Shown here in pieces: positions 23,218 to 34,349 of a stretch of 64,000 nt of DNA (position 1 is the first letter of the stretch; each line of letters opens with the position of its first letter). The translations under genes were made by a program, and so were the position numbers. The DNA lies in the NCBI GenBank assembly GCA_023634235.1, contig JAMKCF010000013.1, forward strand, positions 10,346,296 through 10,410,295. The letters are read 5' to 3'. This DNA comes from Pisaster brevispinus (lineage: Eukaryota > Echinodermata > Asteroidea > Forcipulatida > Asteriidae). The notes under the pieces are model-generated. The model searched no databases, was not told where the DNA came from, and saw only the letters and a list, made by a program, of their open reading frames with translations.

Positions 23218-23352
23218 ATGTTTCACAGGTTGTGCCACCGAAACCAGGTGGACAAATACAAACACCACTGACGTCATCACACACTCCGCCATTTAAACAG
23301 ATCAGGCAGTAACCCGGACAATCAGGCTTCCCCCATTTGTTTTCTTGACATT
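23218..23352 (-). CDS. Tie-like receptor ectodomain, EGF-a exon, cassette B
   Basis: A 135-bp phase 1-1 exon, acceptor ttatgttacag, donor gtaagt. It encodes ECQENKWGKPDC, CLICLNGGVCDD and CICPPGFSGTTCET with eight cysteines. The upstream intron to Ig2 is 15.8 kb because of two nested transposon stacks; cassette C has the same intron at 2.2 kb and A at 2.4 kb. Confidence 0.82.
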
Positions 23353-25277
23353 CTGTAACATAATAACAGTCAAACTTTGAGGAATGAGGAAAACCGTACC
23401 CAAGCTGAAAGTTGTGTAAACAAGTGTGAGTAGCATGGACCAGTTTTGTTTTGCTAAGATACTGAACATTTTGATCTGACCACAGGAAATGTTTTGAAAA
23501 AATAGTTTTATTTCAAACAATAAAAACAAACAAAAAGAAAAACTAAGCACAAATCTTAATTTCGAATTTAAATGCCCCTAATATTATCTACATTGTGTAC
23601 ACAACGTCGGTCTTGAATTGCTTTCTATTGCCAACAAACGGACAAACATGATATACGGAAATAGACGAAGAAAAGAAAGCACGTTTCTAACTCGAAGGGA
23701 AAAAAGTTCAGTAGGCTTATTTTTTTCCCTAACACGCACATCGTAAATATAAAAAGGTGTGGTAATTTTCATTTTGTGCGTTCAAAAGACTTTTGTCGTT
23801 CACTCGAAATCATTGTGTACACTCAAACTCCAGAAAATTTCACTGCTCACTTGAGCTGATACCGATCCCTTCAGAAGTGCATGACGGGAAAGTTTGTTTT
23901 AATCAACACGTCGATGTTGCCACGAACCAATGCTTTCTGATATTTCAACGGCTTTTGGTTTCAGTGATGTTATTTGAATGTATAAAACACACAATTGTGG
24001 GTGTGTGTTTGTGTGCCCTTACACACATTAACTTATCAGGTACTGCTACCCCAAAATGTTTTTTTTAAGGTTTTTGTTTGTGATTTAACGATGACAATCT
24101 GAAGACTCGGTCACCCCACAAGGACATTTGTGTACAAAGTCAAGCACATTCAAACGGGGACCTATAACAATAGAGACAAAAGTTCCACAGTTGCTATCAA
24201 AAAGCAATTGCCGGTGTTTACACACGTTGTGTGTGTGTTTGTATTGCCTACCCTCCGAGGACATTTTACAATAGGGACAATAGGTCCTCACTAGTCGGTG
24301 CTTTGTTTTCAGGTGTCCTCACTAGTCATTTGTGTACAAAACCAATGGGGATTGCTTCAATACAGGAACAACATCAAGTACAATAGGTGTCCTCTAACGT
24401 ATAGGTGTGCTGTACCTTTGTGTGTGTGAGTTTGTTTTCACATTCAAACCGGGGACCTATAACAAAAGAGGACAATAGGGTCCCCGGTTGGGTTAAGGTC
24501 CCCAGTTGGAAATTGTGTACAAAACCAATGGGAGCTGTTGCCAAAAAGTTAGAGTACAAACAAAAGAGGGACAATAGGAGGTCCCGATTGGAGGTGTTTA
24601 CACACTTGTGTGTGTGTGTGTGTACCCTGACAAAAGTTAACATACGGGGTACTTTAATTAAACAATGAAAAATGCAAACCCACTAGTTTTTCTTTGTTAA
24701 AGTGGTATCCCGCAGAACATTTCTTTAGAAAAAGGAGTAATATAACACCGATAGCAGGACCCCAAATACCGGATATGTGAGGAAGTGTGTGTATGTCCGA
24801 CACTATACGTTTACACACAATCCAGTCAGGTTGATTGAGATCCGGCATTTTGATCCCAGCACAGATCAAGATCAGGTGTCACGTTTACACCGATGCCTCA
24901 TCCAACTATGATCCCACTTTTGATCACAGCCGCAGTCACACATAAATACAAGCAAAAAGCCCACCGTTCCTAGCAAAACCTGAAATGACCACATTGAATT
25001 GAAGTGTCTGATCCACCTTTGTGTTTACACTTGTTAAACCGCAGTACATCGAACCGGGTCTGATCCTGCCTTTTTGCGTTTACACAAGCTGTCCACATTG
25101 CTTGATCAGATTCGGGTCTAATTCACCTTTCTGGATCTAGTGTAAACGGGTCAAAGTGAGGGGGGGGGGTTACGAAAGCATCCTTCCAGGAGTCTTCTCA
25201 ATAATTGAACAATAAACCCCACAAGATAATTGTTTGTTCAACCTGGACCCCACAAAGGAGTTCTTTAGAAAAGGGAA
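23353..25277. other. Intron, cassette B, with low-complexity repeats
   Basis: Contains segments homologous to 2110-3500 and 60790-61500 (for example acaacgtcggtcttgagttg, gacaaacatgaaatacgg) and GT-rich tracts. About 24420-24640 is a repeat nearly identical to 38585-38802. About 24800-25150 has recurring gtttacac/gatccca motifs. No coding exon is seen. Confidence 0.5.
24420..24640. repeat. 220-bp interspersed repeat (copy 1), pair with 38585-38802
   Basis: The core acattcaaaccggggaccta through ttggaaattgtgtacaaaac to a (GT)n end is nearly identical in both copies. This implies a recent duplication or homogenisation within the same intron. Confidence 0.75.
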
Positions 25278-25324
25278 TAATAATAATAATAATAATAAAT
25301 AAATAATAATAATAATAATAATAC
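25275..25324. repeat. (TAA)n microsatellite tail of the LINE
   Basis: AAT/TAAT units form the 3' tail of the minus-strand CR1-like LINE. Confidence 0.85.
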
Positions 25325-25448
25325 AAATCATATTTAAGGCGCTATACAAAGAACAGAGCGCCTAACAATGGGAGGCAACAGAAGAACAAAATCAAAACAA
25401 AAATGGACCAACGACAAGCCAAGAAGATTAAACAAAAAGAGGAGCAAA

Positions 25449-26213
25449 TTAGGATGGTTCTGGGAACAGAAGTGTCTTGAGGAGGCGTTTAAACACAGCC
25501 AACGACGCAGCTTCTCTTAGACTTGTTGGTAGCGCATTCCACAAGCGCGGTGCAGCGACTGTGAAGGCTATGTCCCCGGCTTTCCTTTTGGATCTAGGAA
25601 TGGAAAGCCGTGTCAAGTCTGAAGAGGAGCGGAGTCGATGACTGTGTGCATCCGAAATACCAATCTGTAAGTGAATCAAGTTAACAGGATAAGAGGGAGC
25701 TTGAGCATGGAGAATTTTGTAAATCAGTTTGAACATTTTGTAACAGATTCCTTCTTTAACAGGAAGCCAATGTAGATCTGTCAGCAGGCTACCAGAAGGC
25801 TGGTCCCGTCCACATGCGAAGACTAGCCGAGCAGCTTTATTTTGCAAGCGTTGTAGGCGTTTAAGATCAACTTCGCGCGCTCCATACAACATAGAATTGG
25901 CATAGTCAAGGCGGGAAAGGACCAGACTTCTGACAGCGTGATGACAGGCATCTTGTGTGATGAATCGACGGATGCGCCACAGGTTGCGAATGTGAAAGTT
26001 ACAAATTTTACAAACAGATCTCACATGATAAGACAAACTCAAAGATCGATCCAGAATAATGCCTAAATCTTTAATAGAAGAGGAAGTGTGAATGTGTAGA
26101 TTTTCAAGTCTTAGCTCCAGGTTAGTGAGAGAGGGAAGTATGCGAGTGTTGGCAAAGACAATGAACTCTGTCTTATTCCGGTTAAGTTGAAAAGCATATT
26201 TTGTGACATCCAT
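25449..26213 (-). pseudogene. CR1-like LINE RT C-terminal region
   Basis: The longest open frame in the window (254 codons). It covers the RT thumb and C-terminal domain of a CR1-like element: LGIILDRSLSLSYHV, RRFITQDACHHAVRSLVLSR, LDYANSMLYG, LQRLQNKAARLV, LHWLPVKEGICYKMFKLIYK and the terminal APRLWNALP motif. The upstream YADD-containing part is in another frame (26111-26638), so at least one frameshift separates them. Confidence 0.8.
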
Positions 26214-26638
26214 TTATTTATTGAGCATAATATGCAAGACGATAGACTGGAAAGGGCCCGTTGACGGTCACTGTCACTCCTCGGATCAAATTTAACATAG
26301 AGTTGAATATCATCGGCATACTGATGGAACATGATGTTGTGTTTACGAATATTGTCCTCATTGGGAGAAGTGTACATGATTAACTCTAACGGACCAACAA
26401 TGGAGCCCTGAGGGAGAGAATAGGTAAAGGTATGTTCACGAGAGTTGAAACCTTGAATGGAAACATGAGTTGTACGCTCACTGAGGTATGTGCGGAACCA
26501 GGAACTAACAGTACCATCAATTCTGAATTGACTGCGAAGTCTCTGCAGGAGGATGTCATGATCGACAGTGTCGAAGGCGGCCGACATGTCAAGTAAAACC
26601 ATGAGAACAGCTTTGTTGTTATCAAGGGGCAAGAACAT
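26111..26638 (-). pseudogene. CR1-like LINE RT palm region
   Basis: A 175-codon frame with the RT blocks LLDMSAAFDTVDHDILLQRL, a fingers region, SLPQGSIVGPLE and the catalytic QYADDIQLY. The polymerase aspartates are present (AFD and YADD). It is frameshifted relative to the upstream frame (26386-26826, LQNYRPVANIPFLSKVIERA) and to the downstream frame. Confidence 0.8.
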
Positions 26639-26882
26639 ATCAGTTTTGACCCTAAGAAGGGCAGTCTCTGTACTGTGATGGTGCTTGTACGCAGACTGGA
26701 ATTGTTCTCCAAGACCATTGCTGTCACGTGGTCAATCACCTGACATGTAGCCGCCCTCTCGATAACCTTCGACAAAAATGGTATGTTTGCCACAGGACGA
26801 TAATTCTGTAGTTCATTGCGATCCAAAGAACTCTTTTTGATAACTGGGGTGATGATGGAAATTACCTGTTGAGAGAGAGGCG

Positions 26883-26886
26883 TTAA
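26883..26886. repeat. TTAA target duplication, left
   Basis: TTAA immediately outside the left terminal inverted repeat; the matching TTAA is at 29105-29108. Confidence 0.75.
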
Positions 26887-29104
26887 AGTGTTACTAGAGC
26901 GATTTTGGGGAAAGCAGAAAAGATTGTAAACCTTGCAGACATTACATCAGACTACTATTTAATGAGTAAGTTAAGTTATTTGGGTTCATAGTTTGTCTGT
27001 AATATCGCATCCAAAAAAGGGTCATTATTGGGGATTTGGCACAACTTGAAAGCATTTCGCCGTTGAGGGCGTTTGATTGGTAAGAAAGATCATGACGTCA
27101 CAGGGTGGACTAGGTCGTTGATGATGTTGCGCAATCACGGCTGCAGCAATGTGCGAGCAATGCGAAAGGTCCGTCGAGAATCACACGTCCTGATACATGT
27201 CATTGCTAAAGGGTCTGGATAATACTTAAAATGCCAAAAACGTGTGCTGTTGGAGGCTGCACAGGGAGCAGCACTATAAATCCTCAACTCAGCTTCCTAA
27301 AATTTTCAGCAGATTCTGTTATTAGTAGACAATCGATACGTTTTGTAAACTCAACGCGATCGAACTTCAACGTTTCGAAGTGTTTGTTGATATGTGCATC
27401 GCACACACTTCACCGGGAAGCACTTCACCGACGACTGCTTCTGTGCTTGGATACATCGACCGAACTCAAGCAACGGTTTGGATTCACCCCTAAAACTACC
27501 CTGAAAACTGGTGCAGTTCCAACAACACTGAAGGCCCCTAATATTTCTACATCGTGGTCGGGGAACAAGATGAAAAGCCACAGAGTGAAAGGGCAGAACG
27601 GAGTATAGGGGAAAAAAACTGGAGCGAACAAGGGTGAGTGTGTGGTTGGTGAAACAGTAAAGTGGGACGAAAGTGGGGACTGGCCGCAGCATGCAGGCAT
27701 GATCGGACCGGCCCCCAGCCAAAGTTTCCCCATGTTTTCAAGGAAGTGCGGCTTCGACGTGTGCATGGTAATCTTTATATGTGTTTGCCCTATTTATGTG
27801 ATACATTTCATGGTGGTCTTGCATTTATTACATGCTGTATTTTGTATGAAACGATCAATCAGATGAGATTGAGATCGGGAAGAAAGAGGTGTCCGGATAC
27901 TGGGCAAAACCAACCGGCAATGTGTACATAATATTTATTAGTATTATGTTTTGATCGGTGGTGTCAAATGGTGTTCATCAGGTCAATAAGCAATAACCAC
28001 ATCATTGTATACATTGTATATCTCTCTGTAAAATAGAAGTGGGTAGCTTATTACATCCCTTCCTTAATTAAATAATCCTGTCATCGTTACAAATACAATA
28101 CATGGGGAATGTTTCCTTCAAGTTCAATGTTGTTGTAACTAACTTGTCATAGTAGTCATATGTATCCTCCTGTTGCCAAGGGTACTGACAAGCCAGTAGC
28201 CTCAGGCAGTATGATTGGAACTATAATGGAAGATCTTTCTTGGTCATATAATGAGTGACATATATTAGTGAGTGTCTTTCTAAAACAAAAACAAAAACAA
28301 CCATAAAAACACATAAATAAAAATTCAGTTATGGATTTGTGTGGTGAATAAAAAAAAATTGTTCTATTTTATTTTTGCTAGATGCTTAAGGAAATGTTTG
28401 AACTTAGAGGAACAGCTGTACTGTCATCAGCTAAACCATCAACGTCTTCAGCGTCTGCTACACTGTCCACAAAATCAAGTGATCTGATTGATTCATCTGA
28501 TGAGGTAGATGTTAATTATTTAATATTCCTAACCATCTATTCTTCTAAAACAACATTTTTACTATATTAAATTTGATTGAAAAGCATTACATAGATACTG
28601 AATATCATGTCGTAACTTCTTGAAAGTGTACAATTCACACACATGACATATTTACTTAGGAGACTATTCCTGTGTTCAGCTCATGTGAAATCATTTTGTG
28701 ATAGGTCAGTTCAAATCAAGTGCCCTTTATATGTCACATTTATAATGTATATTATTTGCCAAAAATTATTTTGTTCATATGTCAAATTTAAACATATACA
28801 TGCATTTGTTTGTTCTTAGGAATTGACGTTGTCATCATCTGAAATGTTTAGAAGTACTGTAACCCATGATTCATCGACCTACAGCTCAGATACCAAGGTT
28901 ATTATCGTAGTCTGAATCGGAATTTAGAATAATGAAAAAAATAGATATTCAACTAAATATAGAATCTAGAAAGTTGATATTGTTTTACAGGAGGCTAAAA
29001 ATGACAAGCTAAAGGAGTATGTAAATTATTTAACAGATATATTTTGTGGACCAAAATACATGTTTATAGAAAAGAACCGCAGCACAAATCGCTCTAGTAA
29101 CACT
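26887..29104 (+). mobile_element. Kolobok-like DNA transposon carrying a THAP domain
   Basis: A 2218-bp element with exact 19-bp terminal inverted repeats (agtgttactagagcgattt at 26887-26905; its complement at 29086-29104) flanked by TTAA on both sides. Removing the element plus one TTAA restores the interrupted LINE frame (LPVITQIV-NASL). Inside, a plus-strand ORF starts with a THAP-type zinc-finger sequence. TTAA target choice together with a THAP domain is the signature of Kolobok transposons; piggyBac also uses TTAA but lacks THAP. The catalytic domain is not recognised, so this copy is probably internally deleted or decayed. Confidence 0.7.
27231..27608 (+). pseudogene. THAP zinc-finger N-terminus of a transposase-like protein
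   Basis: A 125-codon frame beginning MPKTCAVGGC (first C-x4-C pair), then LSFLKFSAD, RSNFNVSKCLLICASH (second Cys and His of the C2CH finger). The conserved HFTGKHFTDDCF segment is found in the +1 frame at about 27404-27439, and the original frame resumes with TELKQRFGF and the AVPT motif (about 27517). Two compensating frame changes therefore split the THAP domain, indicating decay or sequence error. Possible small downstream exons with splice-like borders lie at about 28380-28503, 28820-28898 and 28991-29018. Confidence 0.6.
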
Positions 29105-29108
29105 TTAA
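29105..29108. repeat. TTAA target duplication, right
   Basis: TTAA immediately outside the right terminal inverted repeat of the THAP transposon. Confidence 0.75.
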
Positions 29109-29509
29109 CAATCTGGGTAATAACAGGAAGCAGTGTATGTATATGTCCTTAACCAGCCAAGATGGCAAGGGATCCAGTGAGCAAAATTTACCAGGGAACT
29201 GCATTATAATTTGCTTCAAATCTTTATTGGTGAGCTGTAAAAAAAACAAAAGCAACAACAATGATAAAACAACGATAGCTGGACCCCAAAAATCTGATCC
29301 ATAAGGTTGTACGTGTGTATGTGTGAACGACACGAATTCGTATTATGAAATCACATAGCTGTTTGATTTTTAGGCGCTTAGGGTTTTTTGTGAAACTGGA
29401 CGTTTTTTTCTTGTTTTGCCCACCGTGCCCAACGTGAATCATTACACACACACATGACGGTAACGTTTGTTTGATGTTTGACACTGGACACTCACTTAGG
29501 TCTGTACTG

Positions 29510-30410
29510 GCAATGTTTATTTTGCTATTTCGGTACTGGACAGTGGACATTCAACTAGTTTTAGCAGCAACTTTATAAGACAAAAAAAAACAGCCTAAAT
29601 AAAAAACAATACATTTTGAGAAATAAGAGAGATAAGCTCTTTTCCCCAAAATGGGACGAGAGAGGCCTAGATAGGTCATGTTGTTTCCAAAAACCAAACA
29701 TAGAATGCCTTTAAAACTACAAAATGGAACAATAATAGTAATAATAATAACAGTTGGGGTTGCGCTGTTTGCCATGGAAGGGCCCCATGAATGTGTACTT
29801 TCTCCTTCGATACTGCGAGCTCGCATTGGCTTGTACAATAATTGTCCAATTTTTATTTTGATATTGGACATTGGACATGGGTTTGTACAGCAAATGTAGG
29901 CTTTGTTATTTCGTTATTTCGTTAGTCAATGGACATTTACATAGGTTTGTACAGGCAATGTTTACTCTTTTATTTTGTTTTTATTTCGATATTGGACAAT
30001 GGACATGGGTTTGTACAGCAAATGTAGGCTTTGTTATTTCATTATTTTGTTAGTCAATGGACATTCGCATAGGTTTGCACAGGCAATGTTTACTCTTTAA
30101 TTTTGTTTTTGGACACTCGACATTCACCCATGGGCTGATACAGCAAATGTCTTTAAGTTGCTATTTCGATATTAAACATTGTACATTCAGTTAGGCCTAG
30201 GTTTGTACAGTTGTATGTGTATATTTTGCTGATTCGACACTGGACAAGGGACATTGGTTTGTACAGTGAGAATCTACGCTCTTATTTCGATATTGGACAT
30301 TTGACACTTGTAACAGACTCATAACGAGAGTACATTTTTTTCTCTTGCGAAAATTGACATGGGACAATGTTTTGAGCACCTTACAGCGCACACAGAGGAC
30401 CCACAAGTGT
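29510..30410. repeat. Degenerate minisatellite with TTGGACATT...TTTGTACAG units
   Basis: Units of about 60-120 bp contain attggacatt, cataggtttgtacag, aatgtctac/aatgttta and tatttcgatattggaca. The unit at 29850-29950 recurs closely at 29990-30080. Related arrays lie at 3690-3780, 37540-38000 and 61690-62760, all in the Ig2 to EGF-a introns. Confidence 0.7.
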
Positions 30411-31063
30411 CGATCATTAATTAAGCAATTACCATTGACCCCGTTGGGCGGTGCTAATCCGTTTCATTGTTTGAGTCACTGCTATAGTTTCTTTAAGGTT
30501 TTTTTTTTATTTGTTTTTTTATTTTTTTTTTTCGTAGCATAATCTTGCGATAATGCTTTGTTATAGAATTAGCTAGAAAATCAAAGTTTTGTTAAGTTCC
30601 CGTAGTAAATTTCTTCATACGGTCTGGGAGAGCTTTTGAACAGGACTAAAAACTAAAGACTGATGAAGGTTACGCTTCCTACTCGTCGAAGGAACGTTTG
30701 GAGAGAGTTCGTCTTTGACCGAGTCAAAGGGACATTTTTGAACTTAATCTACAGTTTGATATTTTGGGGTCTTCATCCTCATATTGTGTGACTGTGTTAA
30801 CCCAAGTCCCCGTTATTGGCTTGTCTATTTCCAGACTTTTGTCTCATTGAATTTGCCCATGTTAGCTCAGTCATATCGGCAACGAACTGTTTGCTGTTCT
30901 TGAAGTTGTCGTGTTTCACATAGTATGTTTGTTTAGTACTCGCCCGTATAATTTCCCTACTAACATCAACATCCGTAACATATTCTTATTAGTAAGATAT
31001 CTTTCATTAAAGGACATTTGTTTAACCTAGTCATTGGACGCTTGTTAAACACAAATGAAAGTT
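30411..31063. other. Intron, cassette B, no gene seen
   Basis: AT-rich sequence with a T-rich stretch at about 30500-30532. About 30780-30940 (ttggcttgtctatttccaga, gctcagtcatatcggcaac) matches 62090-62230 of cassette A, so it is ancestral intron. Confidence 0.5.
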
Positions 31064-31398
31064 TAGTGCATACCTAATCAGGTTTATGGAACACGGGAAT
31101 CCTGCGATCATCCCTTACAGTGTTGTTTACAAACAGTAATACAAAGTGCAGCTTTTTTTACAACGCTATCCCTGGGTAAACAGAGTCGCGTTGTGGCTAG
31201 TGATCATTGGGTCTAGCAAACCACGCCACAACGTCGTCGCCTCTGATTGTTGGAAAGTTCATAACATAGTAACAGCATTGTCTGTGCACTTTACTCTGAT
31301 CTTTAGCTTCGCCATTGCAACAAGCACACAATACGCCTTACAGGCAGCTTGTTGTTTTTCAATCATACGCCTTACAGGCAGCTTGTTGTTTTTCAATC
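31064..31398 (+). repeat. Split direct repeat A1
   Basis: Matches A2 at 36433-36737 (gtgcatacctaatcaggttt, gtctagcaaaccacgccaca, gccttacaggcagcttgttg). The last ~35 bp of A1 are tandemly duplicated (31339-31398). Confidence 0.8.
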
Positions 31399-31569
31399 AA
31401 AGGAGTTTTTTCTTTAGAAGCTGATTTCACGACCCACTGTTTTTCAAGATCTGGACATTTACAACATCTCCGAGGTGAGTTTTGTGTCCCCTTTTAAGGG
31501 CATTGCTTTGTGTTTTGGGTCGTTTGTAGGCTTGTTTTTGCGTACCGTGTGTTTTTAAGCAGCTGCAGT

Positions 31570-32225
31570 TGCAGTTGGCCTATATGGCGTTCTATTTGTC
31601 TCCAACAGTGTAAAGTTTCTCTTGTGGGGCATTCATTTGTTCGTAGGCTTCGTGATGACTTAAGGGATCAAAAAGATTCCTCCTTTCAGGTCAATTTTGG
31701 GCTTGAGGATGTACACATGTTCACATGTTAATTTTTTTTTTGCCGGGGGATGGACATTAAAACACATTCAGGATAACATCTCGAAGATTGTCGCACAAGC
31801 CCCCGATTTTGTAGTTTTACAATGCGGCACTAATGATTTATGTTCATGTCACAGTCCACTGTCGCTTGTTCATGCATTGCTTTTACTGCGTCAATAATTC
31901 GGCTCGCTTCCGGTGCTCAGACGATTTTAGTTTGTCAACTTTTGCACAGAAGTAAAGTCGGTAAGAAGTACTCTCGGTCTCCGGAGGAGTTGGTATTATT
32001 CAACAAAAATGTGGATCAAGCTAATTCTTTTTTAAAGAATTTGAGTCCAAAACACATAGGTGTTTTAACACCTATATGTTTCCAATACTTAAAAGTATTG
32101 GAAACACAAAGGCTTGTCAAGGTCCTCTGACACACTTTGCTCTGATGGAGTTCATCTTTCCTCGAGAGGTCAATTCAAATACTATAAGTCCTTACGTGGT
32201 GCAATACTTTTTGGCATGAGGCATT
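31570..32225 (+). pseudogene. SGNH/GDSL hydrolase-like domain relic
   Basis: Plus-strand peptides in order: KVSLVGHSFVRRL (block I, serine in GHS), VLQCGTNDL (block III, G-x-N-D) and SDGVHLSSRGQFKYYKSL (block V, D-x-x-H). These are the expected catalytic Ser, Asn and Asp/His positions of an SGNH hydrolase, spread over several frames with stops. SGNH hydrolase ORFs are known companions of some YR retroelements. Two short perfect hairpins (32047-32062 and 32069-32096) interrupt the region between blocks III and V. Confidence 0.6.
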
Positions 32226-32614
32226 GAACTGTGAAGTACGGTCAAGTCTTGTCACCTTGTTTGTCTCGTTTTTATACTGTGGAGTTATCGGTGGGCGATG
32301 CGTCATACCTTTTACTAGTCCAGCATGTTTTGTTGAGGATTTTCCGGTTAACAAGTTTATATATATATATAATTACTTTGATCTTGCCTCCTATTGTTAG
32401 TTGCATTTTCTTATGTGGCTTGCCCTCTAATCTTACCCTTTTATGCTTCCCGCATTGTAATGCCTACAGTGAGGTACCACCTTTATGGTCCAGTGATCCA
32501 GCCTTTCACACTGACCATCCTTTGTTCTCACTTCTTCCCTCTTATTGGTTCTTAGCCAGTTAATTTACAACTCTGATTGGCTATATTTTCCCGCTTTTTT
32601 CTGGATACTCTCCC

Positions 32615-33352
32615 TTAATCCTTTGCTCCTCTTTTTGCTATAAATGGATATGTTTGTGTTTGTTCTTGTTTATGCCTCTGACGAAGGTCCGGATTGGATC
32701 GAGAGAAAATATCATCAATAAATCTCCTCCAAACTAGTGGGCGGTTGGGGGCAGAGGACAGAAGTTTTTTCTCTAAGTCAGACATGAAAATGTTGGCATA
32801 TGAGGGCGCCATTTCTGTACCCATGGCGGTACCCTGTATCTGTAGAAAAAGCCTGTCAGTGAATGAAAAGTTGTTCTTAGTGAGAATGTGGTTGATGAGT
32901 TCATTAACATGTATCACTGAGGGGCGGGATTGTTTGTTTCCCCTGAGAGCAGAGACACATGCGTTCATGCCTTCATTATGGGGTATGTTAGTATACAGTG
33001 ATGAAACATCTAGAGTGACCAAAAAAGCAGAGTCAGGTATTTGATGTTTGACATCCTCTAGCTTATGGAGGAAGTCTGTGGTGTCCTTTATGCCGGAGAC
33101 TAAGGGGTTGAGAAAGCTATCTACAAACTCAGAAATGCGCTCTGTAGGGCTACCATTACCAGATACAATGGGTCGGCCAGGGTTGTTGGGCTTGTGTATC
33201 TTAGGTAGAAGGTAGAAGCGTGCTGTACGGGGGTCCTTGTGGAAGGAGATAGTTGAAGGTATCTTTGTCGATACCGTTGGCATTGTGGATTCTAACCAGG
33301 GTGTCACTGATTTGTTTGGAAAATGATTGAGTAGGGTCAGTGTCACATTCAA
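32615..33352 (-). pseudogene. Penelope-like RT domain, truncated at the FIDD motif
   Basis: A 245-codon frame with the RT fingers and palm: LPKIHKPNNPGRPIV, VTLDVSSLYTNIP, TAMGTEMAPSYAN and WRRFIDDIF. The two catalytic aspartates (FIDD) are kept, but the last ~28 residues are translated from inverted 3' UTR and are not RT. The thumb and GIY-YIG domain are absent. Confidence 0.75.
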
Positions 33353-33518
33353 TATAATGATCAGTGTTGCTGAGTTGTCTGAGGCCCTCAGCTATGTAGT
33401 CATGTGTGTTCATAACTACAACTGCGGACCCCTTGTCAGCACGTTTAATCACTATGTCTGGTGATTGGCGGAGCTGTGTCAGAGCGTGGCGTTCATCTTG
33501 GGGGAGGTTGTTTGGTGC

Positions 33519-34337
33519 CTAGGTATTAGGGACCTTAAGAACCTCGGAGCTGACTGAATTGATGTAGGTATCAAGAGCCACATCTCGGTTCTTAGGGGGT
33601 ACCCAACGACTATTCTCCTTGAAGCGCTTGCGGGTGGGTTGGACGTCCACAAATGACTCGTCATCTGTGGAGGGCTCTACATTAAAATATTCACGTAGGC
33701 GTAATCTACGGTTGAATTGGGCCATGTCTTGTTGAAAAGACAATTGGTCTGGTTCTCTGGGTGTGCGGCAAAATTTAAGACCCCTTGAGAGGAGTTTAAT
33801 CTGTGGGTCGGTTAGAACTTTGTCAGACAGGTTAACTACTGTACGTGGTGCAACTAGTGACCTGTCAGTATCAGGAACAATAGTTGGCCTCTTACTGTGG
33901 AAAGGCCTATGAATGTATTTCTTATGGTTAGCTTGGACATTCATGCGTTTCTTGTTCTGTTTGTCCGATAGGGTGGACCGTAGGTGATTGATGTTAGACA
34001 GTAGGATATCTTGTAAATGTTCAAACTCTTGATTAGAGCATGACTCTTTGACTTGAGATTCAGTGTCTGTAATATCTCAAGTGACTGGTTATCAATGTAT
34101 TGTTGACATTGATTTTCTAGCAGTGTAAGCAATTGGAAAGACGTGTTAGTGAGTCTCTTGTTCCATTTCTTAAGAAAGGAAGGATCAAGGTCCCCAAAGG
34201 AAGGGGCACACTTGATCTGTAGTCCTTTAGGCAGAATACGAGACAAACGATAAAAGCGGTAGTTGTCAAGATGTGACGAGTAGCGAATGTTCTTTTCTTT
34301 AAGCTTACGTAGCTTACGGAAATTAGGGAGTGCTATG
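33519..34337 (-). pseudogene. Penelope-like element N-terminal region
   Basis: Two overlapping frames (33519-33944 and 33941-34246, the latter extending upstream without ATG to about 34337). The protein is basic with no catalytic motif, consistent with the region ahead of RT in Penelope-like ORFs. The frames are joined by a frameshift at about 33942. Confidence 0.55.
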
Positions 34338-34349
34338 AGTTATGTAATA

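Larger units (their letters stand above)
25278..29250 (-). mobile_element. CR1-like LINE (5' truncated), split by a DNA transposon
   Basis: Minus-strand non-LTR retrotransposon. RT peptides run from about 29230 (CSLDPLPSWLVKD) through LPVITQIVNASL at 29120, interrupted by the TTAA element, then continue VISIITPVIKKSSLD and YRPVANIPFLSKVIERAA (about 26860-26740), MVLLDMSAAFDTVDHDIL (about 26590), SLPQGSIVGP (about 26415) and QYADDIQLYV (about 26315). The conserved C-terminus (TVAAPRLWNALPTSLREAA) stops at 25449. The 3' UTR contains ctttgtatagcgcc and ends in (ATT)n at 25275-25322. Frameshifts at about 26640 and 26220 and other lesions make it inactive. Flanks (agaaaaggga / aaaacaacgatagc) match an uninterrupted copy of the host repeat at 38530-38560. 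Confidence 0.8.
32371..34345 (-). mobile_element. Penelope-like element copy 1, rearranged 3' end
   Basis: Minus-strand frames from high to low coordinates: N-terminal region (RKLKEKNIRYSSHLDNYRFY, then SRILPKGLQIKC at 34246), FHSKRPTIVPDTDRSLVAP (about 33890), MIKRADKGSAVVVMN (33452) and the RT blocks RFYLLPKIHKPNNPGRPIVS, LVTLDVSSLYTNIPH, QGTAMGTEMAPSYANIFM and RRFIDDIFS. The polymerase frame ends abruptly after FIDDIF. The remaining 32371-32695 is the reverse complement of 39757-40086, the 3' UTR of the second copy, so the 3' end is inverted. Several frameshifts. Nested inside the YR element. Confidence 0.75.

Noticed and set aside
27351..27766. Minus-strand ORFs of 113-123 codons
   Set aside because: Shadow frames opposite the THAP sequence; the plus strand has the recognisable zinc-finger motif.
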